64,000 bases of DNA from Siphonodentalium dalli (taxonomy: Eukaryota; Mollusca; Scaphopoda; Gadilida; Siphonodentaliidae). Where the stretch lies: NCBI GenBank assembly GCA_032622095.1, contig CP136064.1:51898073-51962072 (forward strand), read 5' to 3'. Below, piece after piece: positions 22,619 through 35,212 of the stretch (position 1 is the stretch's first letter; every line of letters begins with the position of its first letter). The notes under the pieces are model-generated. The model did not search any database. It saw only the letters and a list, made by a program, of their open reading frames with translations, and had not been told where the DNA came from. The position numbers and the translations under genes were made by a program.

Positions 22619-24360
22619 CACCTAATGCGCACGAGTGTAGACCATAAACGATATCTGATCCTACGGAGGATGACATAGTTTTTTATATGCGATCTTTATC
22701 TGTTTTTAGTGATTTTTTAACAGTTTCAAAGGATCTATATCAGATAGTGCATATCAACTGATCCTTAAAAGACGCCATTTTTATTATAGATTATGAGCTC
22801 CCGCTTCGAAATCTGTTGGTCATATTAAATCGAATTCTCTACTCTCCCAATACCACAGAGACGTCAGATTTATATTGTTTTGAATAAATCGGCCAAAATC
22901 AATTATCAACTCATTCTCTTTGTTGACATTTTTTATTTTTTCCCCAAAATACCTTCAGTTTAGCAACAATATTATGATCATATATTTGATCCGCTTCCTG
23001 GTCCGAAAGATTTAACATAACAACGCAAGTTGGTATGGACGCCATATACGATGAAAACATTCATTTAAAAGTCAATAAAATATACCGTAGTAAATAAATC
23101 ACAAATATAACACGAAAACTCGGACGAGCTAGTATGAATTTATACTAATTGCACAAGCTTGAAACTTATAATACATTTCCATCGATAGACAAACATGTCA
23201 CAATCTTTATATTATAATATAAACTTTTAACTGCAAGTGCAATTTGCAAATCTGAGAGTGAGATTCTGATGATTACTTATTTACTAGGACTATAATAAAA
23301 CCTATAGGCCTTAGTAAATCTAAGTAATCAAATAGTTATTCCTAATTTCCTATGAATCTTAGTCAATGTTCAACCTATGTCATTTTATGGCATTTCAGCA
23401 TTGCCATTGGTGAATATCTCTGACCACCGGTGACATATAACAAAATTAACACTAACAGCCAGTGATTGAGTGAATATCATTGGAATTTGAACTGTATTTT
23501 AGGCCAAAATATATATATATACCCCGTGTTTCTGGTGAAACACGCAAGAAAAAAATAGGGGTGGGTGGTGGCTTTTCATTTTATTTTATTTTTTAATTTT
23601 TCTCAAACTAAATATGAAATACCGGTACCGGCTTTACCACCAGACTGTTTCTCCTTGTTTTTAATGTAGGCCTACTATAAAATAATAAAACTAAGTAAAT
23701 TATAATAGGCCTAAGTGTAATTTATTGTTTTATTGAATAAAACATGAAAATGAAAAAACAAAATTTACATGAAAAATAAAATCAGATGTGTACTAATTTT
23801 GCAAAATCAATAAAATTAAAATGGTCGGGCGGGTCACCAGAAACACATGTCTTTTTTTATTTTGGTCTTAGTAGTTTATAATAATTAATATTCTAGATCT
23901 CGTGCATTGTAACAGGTTAGATACCATATTTATTAATAACCATTTCTTACTAAAGCATCATTGATGAGTAGTTAACCCACAGGAAATATTAAGATAATAG
24001 TTCACCAAAATACCTTACATTTCCTCAATACTGTATATTTACACACTAAGTGTTGTCATCACTAAATCCAGCATTCTGATTGGTCGGCGCCCACGTGACT
24101 AGTTGCAGTTATTTCTCGGTGAATGCGCAAAGCCTAATAACACCAAGCTAATAACACCATCGATACGTCATTATGTTTGGAAAGACGAATGCGTAATGCT
24201 TTGGGCGCATTTTGACTCGCGCAGGATTGACTTAATACATCATCGGGTTTCAACATGAAGAGAAATTGTTCCTATTACTATTGGGTATTTTGGGCTGATC
24301 TTGTCACGATACACTTTTCGATTTAAATATATTTACAAAAGTGGCTTTTTCGCTAAATGT
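22619..24360. other. AT-rich DNA without recognised gene
   Basis: The first 60 bp (GCGCACGAGTGTAGAC..CTGATCCTACGGAGGAT) are an inverted relative of 33274-33328. The rest has short A/T-rich simple stretches and a small hairpin GTGTTTCTGGTGAAACAC near 23526. No coding region is supported. Confidence 0.4.
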
Positions 24361-24368
24361 ATATAAAT

Positions 24369-24530
24369 ATAAGGATTAACTGTCATGTGGACTATTTTTA
24401 TGGAGATGTAACGGTGAGGTAAGTGGACATAACTTGTATGTAAAACCCTTCGGGTTTGACACAAGTTATGTCCACTTACCTCACCGTTACATCTCCATAA
24501 AAACAGTCCACATGACAGTTAATCCTTATA
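24369..24530. repeat. Near-perfect 160-bp palindrome
   Basis: ATAAGGATTAACTGTCATGT on the left pairs with ACATGACAGTTAATCCTTAT on the right with only a couple of mismatches, down to AAACCC-TTC-GGGTTT at the centre. Like the palindrome at 2478-2632 it has a TTC triloop, but the stem sequences are unrelated. Confidence 0.85.
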
Positions 24531-25022
24531 TAAATCAATAGGGCTCCTAGTTCAATCATCTGCGAAAGCGGTCATGTTGACCTATAGGGCTCCTTGTGCA
24601 CTTCTATTTATCTGTTGTCTGCTTTATCACATTAATACCTCTCCAAATCAATAATAGACCATTCCTATGTACCCATTTAATATATTAAGGATTAAACAAC
24701 TGAATGGTGATTGTGAAAGTTTCCTACATAGTCATGGGTCCTGGAAAAAAAATCTATCCACTCAATGTCAAATTCCATCACTTGGCAGACAAGCAGCCCA
24801 CTATACGCCCTCACCCCCCCCCCCCATTATTTCTCCGGGAATAAAATGGGGATGAACCAATTTTCCCCCACTATTGTATTATTAAATAATTGTTCAGGTA
24901 CATTGTAATTATAAATTGGCCCTTCCATTATATTTAAATAAAACAAAATAAAATAAGATGGCATAATCAATTACAATATGGTAGGCCTACCTCAGACTTT
25001 GCTTCAGACTAAGGTCAATTAA
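24531..25022. other. Unassigned DNA with poly-C
   Basis: Poly-C run at about 24821-24833. No gene or named repeat. Confidence 0.35.
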
Positions 25023-25024
25023 TA

Positions 25025-25857
25025 TGGGAGGCCCTTTTCACATTTATTATTTATTTACACTTAAGCTAAAATATTTTCCCTTAAGCTCAAATATTAGCGC
25101 TTAAGCGCAAATAACCTCTATCATTTGCGCTTAAGCGCAAATATTTACGCTTAAGCGCAAATATTTACGCTTAAGCGCAAATAAAAATTAATATGCATTG
25201 ATCTCCCCTGAATTAATTTTTAAATGGCACAGGCCTAAACACATCACTAAAGTTTATATAGCCCCACCATATGAGGGAAACAATCCCCCAGTAACCCCAA
25301 GATCCCTTTTATGACCATGGAATGCTATAGATCTGTGCAAGATATGTCTCTTTTATAAAATATACTATATCTCTGGGATGCTGATATTATGAAAATAGGG
25401 CTTTTTCTCCTATTTCAAGTCAATAAGTACACCATATGAGGGAAGCAAACCCCCAGTAACCCCCCAAGTCCCTATTTATGGCCATGGAAATGGTATATAT
25501 CTGTGCAGGAGATGTCCCTTTAATAAAATATAATTGAGCTCTGGGAGTGAGGCACCAATTCTTGGGACACCAGGGACAGAGATGCTGATATACATATGGA
25601 TTTTCTTCTTCTTCAACTTTCCAGTCTGTATGGGGCTACTACTATGGGCCCATGATAATATAATATGAGATGGACTCAATCATTCACATCAGAGGGATGT
25701 TAGGGAGCATTAGGTATTTGCGCTTAAGCGCAAACGATTTGCGCTTGAGTGCAAATAATTGATGGACACATATTTGCGCTTAAGCGCAAATGATGCTTAA
25801 GCGCAAATGATTTACGCTTAAGCGCAAATAATTAATAAATGTGAAAAGGGCCTCCCA
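25025..25857. mobile_element. TA-flanked element with palindromic subterminal arrays
   Basis: Inverted termini TGGGAGGCCCTTTTCACA with TA at 25023-25024 and 25858-25859, as for Tc1/mariner-type targets. Just inside each end lie repeated ATTTGCGCTTAAGCGCAAAT palindromes and variants: about six at 25070-25185 and about six at 25712-25830. The interior (25258-25600) is a direct duplication of about 175 bp starting CACCATATGAGGGAA. No transposase frame is present. The palindromic arrays are plausible transposase-binding sites (inference). Confidence 0.7.
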
Positions 25858-26375
25858 TAAATTAAAGCACATATCATATTATGTACTCATCCTCCATTGT
25901 TGAATGGACAGAACAGTTTCTATGTTTGTAAATAATGTGAAAACAAGTAAATATTTGCAAGAATCAGAAGAAAAAAATTGGGGGGGGGGGGCATAGCTCT
26001 GAAGGGGGTACTAGTAGGCCTATATATTGACGAACACTTGATCTGTTTCTATTTTAAATGTCAATATCTCAGATTTTGAGAACAATTGAACAGGAGCTGT
26101 TCATTTTATTAAAAACAGCAGGCCTACGCAGTCTGAGCATCCCATAATTTCATATCGGTTCAATAGTCATGAATTGGTGAAAAATTAACATTTTATAATA
26201 ATTTTTTTTTTTAATTCTCCCTACCGAACTGCGAACAAATGGCAGTTTGCATGGCAAACCAACATGCTTCCAGAAAAAGTGTTCATTTGATACTAAATAT
26301 GCAGGCTCTGAACCATCCAGGCATTCGACCCATTGTGATAATTTTTATAAAAATAAAAGGTCGGTAGACCTCATG
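25858..26375. other. Unassigned DNA
   Basis: G run near 25980-25990; otherwise AT-rich without recognised features. Confidence 0.35.
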
Positions 26376-27010
26376 TCCGCCTCTAAGCGTCGGCTTGATA
26401 CGACCGTTGTTTGCGCATAAAAATTGGCATGGCGGAACACGAAATCGAATTTGATCTGTCTTTTGTGCTAGTAAACCTACATACCAAATTTAATTTCATT
26501 CAGTACACATTTACTAAAGTTATCATCCGGAAACCTCAAATTGGCAAAAAATTCTAAGTAAAAAAGGGACATAACTCTGGTGAAAATTGGCGGGCGGAAC
26601 CCGAATTCGAACTTGAACTGTGTTTTGCTGGGAGAAAGACACATACAAAATTTGGTTTAAATCTGATTAACTCTACTAAGTTATCATCCGGACACCAACT
26701 TTTGGGGTTTTATATATCGGGTCGGCGGACAAAAAAAGGGCCATAACAATCCAAAATCAAGTTATCATCCGGAAACCAAAAAACAGAAGAAAAACTGAAT
26801 TTTCTATGTCGAAAAAGGGGCATAACTCTGCCAAAAATGGTCGGGTAGAACCCAAGTTCGAAATTGACCTGTGTTTTGCTGGGAGAAAGTAACATACCAA
26901 ATTTTGATGACGATCAGATGATGGATGTAGTCTGTAGGGTGTGCCAAAGGACTTAGTCATGCAAAGAGTAAAATCCAAGATCCCATCTTCTAAACTTGCC
27001 TGCAAATTGT
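26376..27010. repeat. Degenerate tandem array, GGCCATAACTCTG family
   Basis: About three units of roughly 150-190 bp carry 'GG(A/C)CATAACTCTG', 'GAACCCGAATTCGAA', 'CTGTGTTTTGCTGGGAGAAAG', 'CATACCAAATTT' and 'GTTATCATCCGG'. The last unit runs into 'GTGCCAAAGGACTTAGTCATGC', which belongs to the 29.4-31.8 kb family, so the two families are related or co-mobilised. Confidence 0.65.
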
Positions 27011-27281
27011 TGATGTGAGAATCGAAGGAAAATTTGAAGGAAGAAAAAACTAAATGGTGAGTATGCGACAGCTAAAATACAAGTACACATATACTGTTAG
27101 GTACTATTATAGACAATGAACATAAACACAAATTATTGGAATTTATGGATCACTCACATTTATATAAGGCCAATATAAAAATATTGCTAGATTTACATCC
27201 CCTCCCGACCCTATTTTTAGTCCCCTCCTCAATTTTTTTTATTTGCATATCTCTTATGCAAATTTAGTTCTCATGCCTTAA

Positions 27282-27526
27282 CTCTTTCATGATGGGAGCT
27301 GTGCTGCTGCAGCATTAAAGACCCTGTGCCAGTGCATTTTCTTATATATGCGAGTCTCCCAAAGGGAGCTTCGCATATATAATATAATGCACTGGCTTAC
27401 AAGATCAAGGTAAATATTGTTAGGCCAATGCATTCTCTTATATATGCAAGGCGCCCTATGGGCGACTCGTATATATAAGAGAATGCATTGGCACAGGGTC
27501 ATCAGGAAGCTACCGTCATGGGAGGG
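27282..27526. mobile_element. piggyBac-like MITE containing a hairpin pair (245 bp)
   Basis: TTAA at 27278-27281 and 27527-27530 flank diverged inverted termini CTCTTTCATGATGGGAGCTG and AGCTACCGTCATGGGAGGG. TTAA plus a CCC(T)..(A)GGG terminus fits piggyBac. Inside, ACCCTGTGCC..GGCACAGGGT encloses two hairpins (about 27328-27395 and 27422-27492) related to that at 19793-19853, with apices CTCCC-AAA-GGGAG and CGCCC-TAT-GGGCG. No coding sequence. Confidence 0.7.
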
Positions 27527-27530
27527 TTAA

Positions 27531-28019
27531 TCACCAAATTACATTTCAATGATCCATTTATCAGTCTATTTTCATCAAATAAGGACAATCTAAATTACCT
27601 TGTATTATATAAGATAGGACACTGCTTCAATATCTATAACTCTTCATGACCATTTATGTTAGGAAGAATAAAATATAAAAAATAAAATTAGCCCTCCCGC
27701 CCCAGTTTTCTGAAAAAGTTGGACGTACATCTAGCAATTTATTTTTATTGGCCTAAGAGAATGCACTGCAACAGGATCTGTAATGCTGAACCACCACAGC
27801 CTTGGGTTAAATGTGAAAAGGTGACCTGGACATGGAATACTTGGTCAGGAGATTCCAATTTAAGTTTATAATGATAATGTATAACACAACAGCCATCAAG
27901 ATAAACACCTCACTGTTGACCAATTAGTATCAATTATACAGCAGAGCTTTCAACAAATCACAGGCTTATGTTAAATAGAGCAAGGAATTCAAACTAATTT
28001 TTTTTTTAAAGAGGGAATA
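27531..28019. other. Unassigned DNA
   Basis: AT-rich; no gene or clear repeat. Confidence 0.35.
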
Positions 28020-28260
28020 TTGTTTTTCGAAAAAGGACCATAAATCAGTTAAAAATAGTCTGATCAAGCACATATTTGACTCGATCTGTCTTTTGTGCTG
28101 AGAAATTGATATACAAAATTTTGGTTCCGATCATATAGAAAATGTTTGAGTTATCGCAACATGCGCAAAGTGTCTACAGACAAACAGACGGATGGACTAA
28201 TGACGAGTGGTCAATCCGGACGTTGACATTACCATACTATGATATGGGTAAACATAAATA
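28020..28260. repeat. Single unit of the GGCCATAACTC family with terminal tail
   Basis: One unit (GACCATAAATCAG.., CTCGATCTGTCTTTTG, AAAATTTTGGTTCCGATC) followed by a tail 'GACGAGTGGTCAATCCGGACG' read as two overlapping pieces, TTGACATTACCATACT and GATATGGGTAAACATAAA. The same tail closes the array at 28620-29170, so it marks the 3' end of a dispersed element. Confidence 0.65.
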
Positions 28261-28619
28261 TTATGTATAAATTTTCCTATGTCCACTAGCATGGGCATTT
28301 ATCTGATTTTTTTGTCTGTGAAACACTGAACAAACATGACAGAATGTGTGATAAAACACAATTTATTCCCATCTTTCCTGGCATAGAGACCCTCTCGGAA
28401 ACCCAGACTAAGAGTGCAAATTAATTACATAGAGCTGCAGCCTGTATGGGAGTGTGCTATCTCTCAAAAAGTAACTCTGGTTACGCCTCACACTGATAGT
28501 TAAAAATAACTCTAATTACCAATTATTAAATACAGATTTACTGTTTGTCTCTCACAGAGCTAAACTTATACCACTGGTAATTAATGAATTGTAGACTGCT
28601 ATGGTTATCTGTTCAATTC
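28261..28619. other. Unassigned DNA between two repeat copies
   Basis: No feature recognised. Confidence 0.35.
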
Positions 28620-29170
28620 TTAGTTGAAATAGGGCCATAACTCTGGTATAAAATGTCAGATCTAACCCATATTCAAACTCGATCTATATTTTGAGTTGAG
28701 AAACTCACATACCAAATTTGGTTCCTATCAGTTGAAAAAATTGTTGATTTATTGAAGCATGTATACATGAATTCTATGTCAAAGGGCCATAACTCAATTG
28801 AAAAATATCGGATCAAACCCATATTCGAACTCGATCTGTATTTTGGGCTGAGAAACTCGCATACCAAATTTAGTTCCGATCAGATAAAAATTGTTTGAGT
28901 TATGACGGCATGCATGAATTCGAAGTTGAAAAAGGGCCATAACTCCATAAAAAAAACTCAGATCAAACCCATATTCGAACTCGATCTGTATTTTAGTTCT
29001 GATCGGATAGAAAATGTTCGAGTTATCGCACGATGCGTAAAGTGTCCACAGACAGACAGACAAATGGACAGACAGAGACAGATGATGGACGGACGGACTA
29101 ACGACGAGTGGTCAATCCGGACGTTGACATTATGTTTACCATACTGTCTGTGATATGGGTAAACATAAAA
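28620..29170. repeat. Tandem array of GGCCATAACTC units with terminal tail
   Basis: About three units of roughly 140-160 bp: 'GGGCCATAACTC', 'ACCCATATTCGAACTCGATC', 'CATACCAAATTTGGTTCC'. It ends in a CAGACAGACAGAC-rich stretch and the tail GTGGTCAATCCGGACGTTGA. Structure: head of tandem units, simple-repeat spacer, fixed tail, which looks like a dispersed non-autonomous element. Confidence 0.7.
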
Positions 29171-29420
29171 AAGAAAGTGTCAATGACACCGTAGCTCAAC
29201 TTGGAAAAGGGAACCATTTCATGTGTTACAGTCAATGGAGCGATTAGGAATGCGGAAAGATGAAAGGTCTAAGTAATACTAGATTATCCATATGAAGAGA
29301 TATATAAGGTAAAATCCAAAATGGTTACTAATGGCTATATTTTTCAATGAAATTCAAAAAACATTTGACAGCTTCCATCTAGTAGATCAATATCAAGATT
29401 AATATGAAGTTTGTTGACAA
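29171..29420. other. Unassigned DNA
   Basis: No feature recognised. Confidence 0.3.
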
Positions 29421-31790
29421 TCGGATGAGGGAAGTGACTGTAGGGTGTTCCCAATGATTTAGTCATGCAAAGACCCATATGCTTTCAATGTTAACAGCCA
29501 TGACAAACTTCATGATGATCAGTAGAACCTGTAACCAGTGCCAAAGGATTTAGTCATGTAATGAGTAAAATCCAAGATGGCTGCCGGCAGCCATGTTTAT
29601 GGCCGAATGACCCCAAAATGACTCATCCCCATCAACAAGTCAATATTAACATTCATGACAAATTTCATGATGATCCGACCAAAGGTACGACCTGTATCCC
29701 ATGCCAAAGGATTTTGTCATGCAAAGAGTAAAATCCAAGATGGCTGCTGGCGGCCATGTTTTTTGGCCGAATGACCTAATAATGACTCGTGCCCATCTGT
29801 ATTTCAATATTAACATAAATGACAAATTTCATGATGATCAGATAAACAGTAGGGCCTGTAGCAATTATGAATTGAATTTTGACCAAATGAGCCTAAAATG
29901 ACTCGTTCCCATTTACAAATCAATGTTAACATCCATGACAAATTTCATGACGATTTGACCAAAGATACAATCTGTAGCCTGTGTCAAAGGATTTAATCAT
30001 ACAAAGAAAAAATCCAAGATGGCTACCGGGCCGTGCTGGCTGCCATGTTTTATGGTCGAATGACCCCAAAATGACCTGTTTCCCATCTACATGTCATTGT
30101 CAAAATCCGGAACATATTTCACGATGATCCGATTAAAGGTACGACCTGTAGCCCGTGCCAAAGGATTTAGTCATGCAAAGAGTAAAATTAAAGATGGCTG
30201 CTGGCGGCCATGTTTTTCGGCCGAATGACCCCCAAAATGACTCGTTCCCATCTAAATCTCAATATTAACATCCATGACAAATTTCGTGATAATTAGACAA
30301 ACAGTATGGCCTGTAGCCCGTGCTACTGGATTGAATTTTGAATTCCAAGATGGCCACTGCCAGCTATGTTTTTCGGCCGAATGACCCAAAAATGACTCGT
30401 TCCCATCTACATGTCAATGTCAACAGCCATGATAAATTTCAAAATGATCCGACCAAAGGTACGACTGTAGCCCGTGCCAAAGGATTTAGTCATGCAAAGA
30501 GTAAATCCAAGATGGCTGCTGGCGGCCATGTTATTTTGCCGAATGACTCTAAAATGACTCATTCCCATCTACATGCCATTGTTAACATACATGACAAATT
30601 TCATGATGATCACAACAAAGGTACGACATGTAGCCCGTGCCAAAGGATTTAGTCATGCAACGAGTAAAATCCATGATGGCTGCTGGCGCCAATGTTTTTA
30701 GGCCGAACGACCCCAAAATTACTCGTTTCCATTTACATGTCAATATTAACTTCCACGACAAATTTCATGATGATCAGACGAATACTCCGGGCTGTAGCCT
30801 GTGCTAATTGATTGAATTTTGAAATCCAATATGGTCGCTGGCAGCCATGTTTTTTTGCCGAATGACCCCAAAATAACTCGTTCCATCTACATGTCAATGT
30901 CAACAGCCATGATAAATATCAAAATGATCCGACCAAAGGTACAACCTGTAGCCCGTGCCAAAGGATTTAGTCATGCAAAGAGTGAAATCCAAAATGGCTG
31001 CTGGCGGCCATGCTATTTTGCCGAATAACTCCAAAATAACTCATTCCCATCTACATGCCATTGTTAACATACATGACAAATGTAATAATGATCCCAACAA
31101 AGGTATGACATGTGCCAGTGCCAAAGGATTTAGTCATGCAAAGAGTAAAATCCATGATGGCTGCTGGCGCCAATGTTTTTAGGCCGAACGACCCCAAAAT
31201 TACTCGTTCCCATCTACATGTCAATATTAACTTCCACGACAAATTTCATGATGATCAGACGAATACTCCGGGCTGTAGCCTGTGCTAATGGATTGAATTT
31301 TGAAATCCAATATGGTCGCTGGCAGCCATGTTTTTTTGCCGAATGACCCCAAAATAACTCGTTCCCATCTACATGTCAATGTCAACAGCCATGACAAATT
31401 TCACAATGATTCAACCAAAGGTACGACCTGTAGCCCGTGCCAAAGGATTTAGTCATGCAAAGAGTGAAATCCAAAATGGTTGCTGGCGGCCATGCTATTT
31501 TGCCGAATAACTCCAAAATAACTCATTCCCATCTACATGCCATTGTTAACATACATGACAGATGTAATAATGATCCCAACAAAGGTATGACATGTGCCCG
31601 TGCCAAAGGATTTAGTCATGCAAAGAGTAAAATCCATGATGGCTGCTGGCACCAATATGGCTGGCACCAATATGGCCGCAAAAGGACTCGTTCCCATCTA
31701 CATGTCAATGTCAACAGCCATGACAAATTTCACAATGATCCGACCAAAGGTACGACCTGTAGTCCGTGCTAAAGGAAATTGTAGACAAAT
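29421..31790. repeat. Tandem array of about 160-bp units (CAAAGGATTTAGTCATGCAA family)
   Basis: More than a dozen units contain CAAAGGATTTAGTCATGCAA, AATCCAAGATGGCTGCTGGC, GGCCGAATGACCCCAAAATG, CTCGTTCCCATCTACATGTC, and ACAAATTTCATGATGATC. A variant unit replaces the first motif with TGGATTGAATTTTGAAATCC. Between about 30640 and 31600 the same order of variants recurs at 480 bp (three units), a local higher-order repeat. Short open frames through the array are incidental. Confidence 0.8.
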
Positions 31791-31835
31791 CACGCACACA
31801 CACACACGCACCAACACACACATGGGCGACGGATA
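31791..31835. repeat. CA-rich microsatellite closing the array
   Basis: CGCACACACACACACGCACC and nearby CACACACATGG follow the last unit of the array. Confidence 0.7.
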
Positions 31836-33210
31836 CCAAGCCATGGCAACAGTTCAAACTTTACAAAGTAAAGTTGAGCTAAAAGTGTTTAATATTACTT
31901 CTTAATTGGGGGTAAATCGACTGCCTGAAATGCATGCTCATGGGTGTTTTTCAGGTGACAAAAACCAAAATTTCCCCGGGGGAGGCCCCCCGGACCCCCA
32001 CCTATGGGAGACCTCTGCTAGGCCTCCCATACCCTCCAGCAAGCCTACCGGCGGTTGTTTTTTATTCAACCCTATCTCCGCCCGAAAAAAAGAGGGTTTT
32101 TTTTGTGTGTAAAAATCATTTTTAGTACACGTACCGGGTAATTCATTTGTTTTGGTAAAACCGATTGAGATACACCAATTCATGGCCAAAGTTACCGGCA
32201 CTTGTATACTCTATTTACCACGTTATGCATATGTACGTGTCAGTCAAGCTTGAATCATCTGCATGTTGACTGCAACAACGTTGCGATCAATCAAACGCGA
32301 CATTGCCTCGCGAAGGTGCTCATGGGCGCAGACATCTTTGTCAGGATATACCGTACTTAAATAAGTTCGTACCGAAAAGCGACAACTCCAATTAAGCGAT
32401 TACCATGTGCGCTTATAGTTTTTTAACCCTAATTTATACGGTATTGTCCTGATTACGACAATAATTTAAACTACTAGTTTACAAAAAGTAGGCTACTAAA
32501 TAGTGGTTGTATTGTCATTGTATGGCTTACAGGTCTCCAAATATTATATATGTCGGCCCTATGTGTACCTAATTTTGTGTGTAAGCTGTATGTGCAGATA
32601 GCTTAATTAACTCAAGTACTTAATTGGTACGCGCTAATGGTGATATACGCCTGGCCATCATATAGACAATATGACCTGCCTGTAACAACATTTAACCATC
32701 TCACTACCATTAATAACCTGGCTGCCAATGGTAGTGAGATGGTTAAATGGATAATACACGCCATGCATGTTGTATTCCAGTTTGTTTTTCATTACCCGAA
32801 TGTCCACGGTAACAGTAATGTAGTATGTTCAGATATATTTAATTATAGCATCAACTCAATCATCAAAACGTCATTTAACTGCCATTGAAATAGTATTGCT
32901 TCATGGTATGTATATATAGCCTACAGGCCTATATATCTATCAAATATATAGAGGCCTATATATATCTGACCATGCATGCATGTAATCCGTCAATATGTAT
33001 TCAGACAGATTTTGTTTTCCAGGGCCGCCAGATCCGCCGATAAAGCATCCATGGTCGACTTATTAATATATATAAAGCCTTGTTCGAGAAAGTACCAGAA
33101 TGTTCCGTTTCGTGGATAACCTGTTTTCTTCATTTTGTACGTCTTCGTTTCTTTTCATTGTCCGGAGAGTAAAGTCCCCTGTTCAAAAGATCACCATATC
33201 CTCTTATTTT
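31836..33210. other. Unassigned DNA with a 23-bp inverted repeat
   Basis: Arms CATTTAACCATCTCACTACC.. at 32689-32711 and its exact reverse complement at 32727-32749 enclose a 15-nt loop. A GC-rich stretch with CCCCGGGGGAGGCCCCCCGG lies at about 31973-31992. Several TA-rich short palindromes occur near 32905-32960. No gene is supported. Confidence 0.45.
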
Positions 33211-33331
33211 GATATGTGATCCTGCCCATATTGAGCCACGAGTGACTCCTGAGACGAGGATCACGTATCATATGATGGCTGATCCTACGGAGGATCACAT
33301 ATGTTTTTATATCTACACCCGTGCGCATGGC
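33211..33331. repeat. GATCC hairpin module
   Basis: ATATGTGATCCT at 33211 pairs with AGGATCACATAT near 33291-33304, with ATCATATGAT and GATCCTACGGAGGATC inside. The adjoining CTACACCCGTGCGCA is the reverse complement of the module that follows segment A' at 22625. Confidence 0.55.
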
Positions 33332-35212
33332 CTGGCCTCGCATATATAAGAGAATGCATTGGCCTAACAATTTTTTATCATTTTTTTTTAAATAAATGTT
33401 TCTTACAATTTTTAGGACATAAAATAAAAAACACCCATTACCCTGCAGGGAGCCCCACACATATATAGAAGCATATAGAAGAGTGTCATGTTTGTCTGGG
33501 GCTATGTATGGGTGAAATTATAAAATTGTTAAAGAATACATGAACAAATTATTAAAATTATAAAAAATTGTTAGCCAATGCATTCTCTTAGGTCGCCTCG
33601 CATATATAAGCATTGGCACAGGGTAAAAAAAAATCCCGACTTACGACTGGATTTGATATGGCGGGTCACAATTGTTCGTTATTTTATTTTAGGCTAAAAC
33701 GGAGTTATTTTTTCAAACTTTTGATTTCAACAAATTTAGTTATATAGATAAAAAATAAAACAAATACGCTCACTATGGGTCTATTTCAGCACCAGATGAA
33801 CGCTCTTTATAGTTGTGTTTTCACTGTGGCCCGCGCCATCCAACATAATAACGGGTATAAGTCCACTACGGGCTTAAATAAGTCCAATATGAACCCATGT
33901 CAATATTTAGGTCCAATATGAACCCACTTGCCCGAGGTTTTATTGAAGTAGCATAATAATATGATCACTATAAAAGAGTAGGATATGTCTGTCATGTGCG
34001 CGAAGCGCACAGTGCCACAAGCCCCTAACGCACGAAGACCCTTGCGACGCTGGATAAAGATTCCCGAAGGGAGCCTGTTTCAGCTACACTTTTAATACAG
34101 GCAAAAATCATAGAGATATTTCAGTTTGATTTGCAGTAAATCTAGTGGTATGTCATTATAAGGAATGACTGGAAGGACGATCGGTGTCATTGGGTTTTGA
34201 CTGGCAGAGTAACTAAATTAAGTTTAAGACACACTTTGTTTCATTACTCTCGATGGTCAAAACCCAATTACCCCAATCGATATTCCAGTCATTTCTTAAA
34301 CAATTGTCAATTTAACTGTCAACATCATGACAAAACAGTTTTACGACAACAAGAAATTAAAACACACAACACATCTACAATCACAGAAACGCATAAGTAA
34401 AAGTAAGATAACTCACCAATTCAATGTGATTCAGGCCTGGATTCCTATTTAGACATTTGCAGAAGTTTGTGTTGCATATTTATCTCAGTTTAGTTAAAGA
34501 CTATAAAAGATATTTAAGATGTACCAATTAGTAAACATGGTCGTGGAAAATCGAGCAAAACGTTCGCGGAATCGGAACTTATACCGCTCGGAATGGGACT
34601 TTTGCTCGGGCGGAATGAGATTTCGAGGAGCATATATACTCCACAGTGATTATATGATCATAAGCTTCTTTCCTCATTTCCTATGTTAAAACGTAACGAA
34701 ACATCGAGATATCTAACGATGTTCACATCATTAATGAAACAACAGGTTAATAACAGTTCTGAGTGATGTCAGATACTTCAGGGGTTAACATAACATATTA
34801 TTATTGCTTTTCGAATTAGGCTCCATGTCCGTCATTGCCATGATCGGCGAATAACGAATATGCAATGAAGTCACCGGACTCTGAAATTAGTCCAGGAGAT
34901 ATTGGTCGACCTCTGCACCCCCCCCCCCCCCAGGACTCAACTTCGATCACCCCACTAATTTTCTTCCTTAAGGTCTCCTCTAATTTTTTTCACTTGTTAA
35001 CAAGAAAAAAAAGTGGCCGCAGAGACTCCAGACAAGATGGCGTCCATCATGGCGGCCATTTGTTTTTAATGCACCAGGTCTCTTTGATCGCCATTATAGT
35101 AAAGATGATAGCACATGTGGTCTTTTTTTCCGCTCGATTCGTTATGCTAATATACAACCCTTACAAATTAGCCAAAAATCCGACACCAGAATCCAAGATG
35201 GCCGCCAAGATG
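33332..35212 (+). repeat. Segmental duplication, segment B'
   Basis: Second copy of segment B (19836-21707), starting at the hairpin apex 'CCTCGCATATATAAGAG' and continuing without break into the 5-kb foldback. Only scattered differences were noticed (for example GAAATTCGAGC against GAAAATCGAGC, a few bases in the poly-C run, a short deletion near 34660). Confidence 0.85.
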
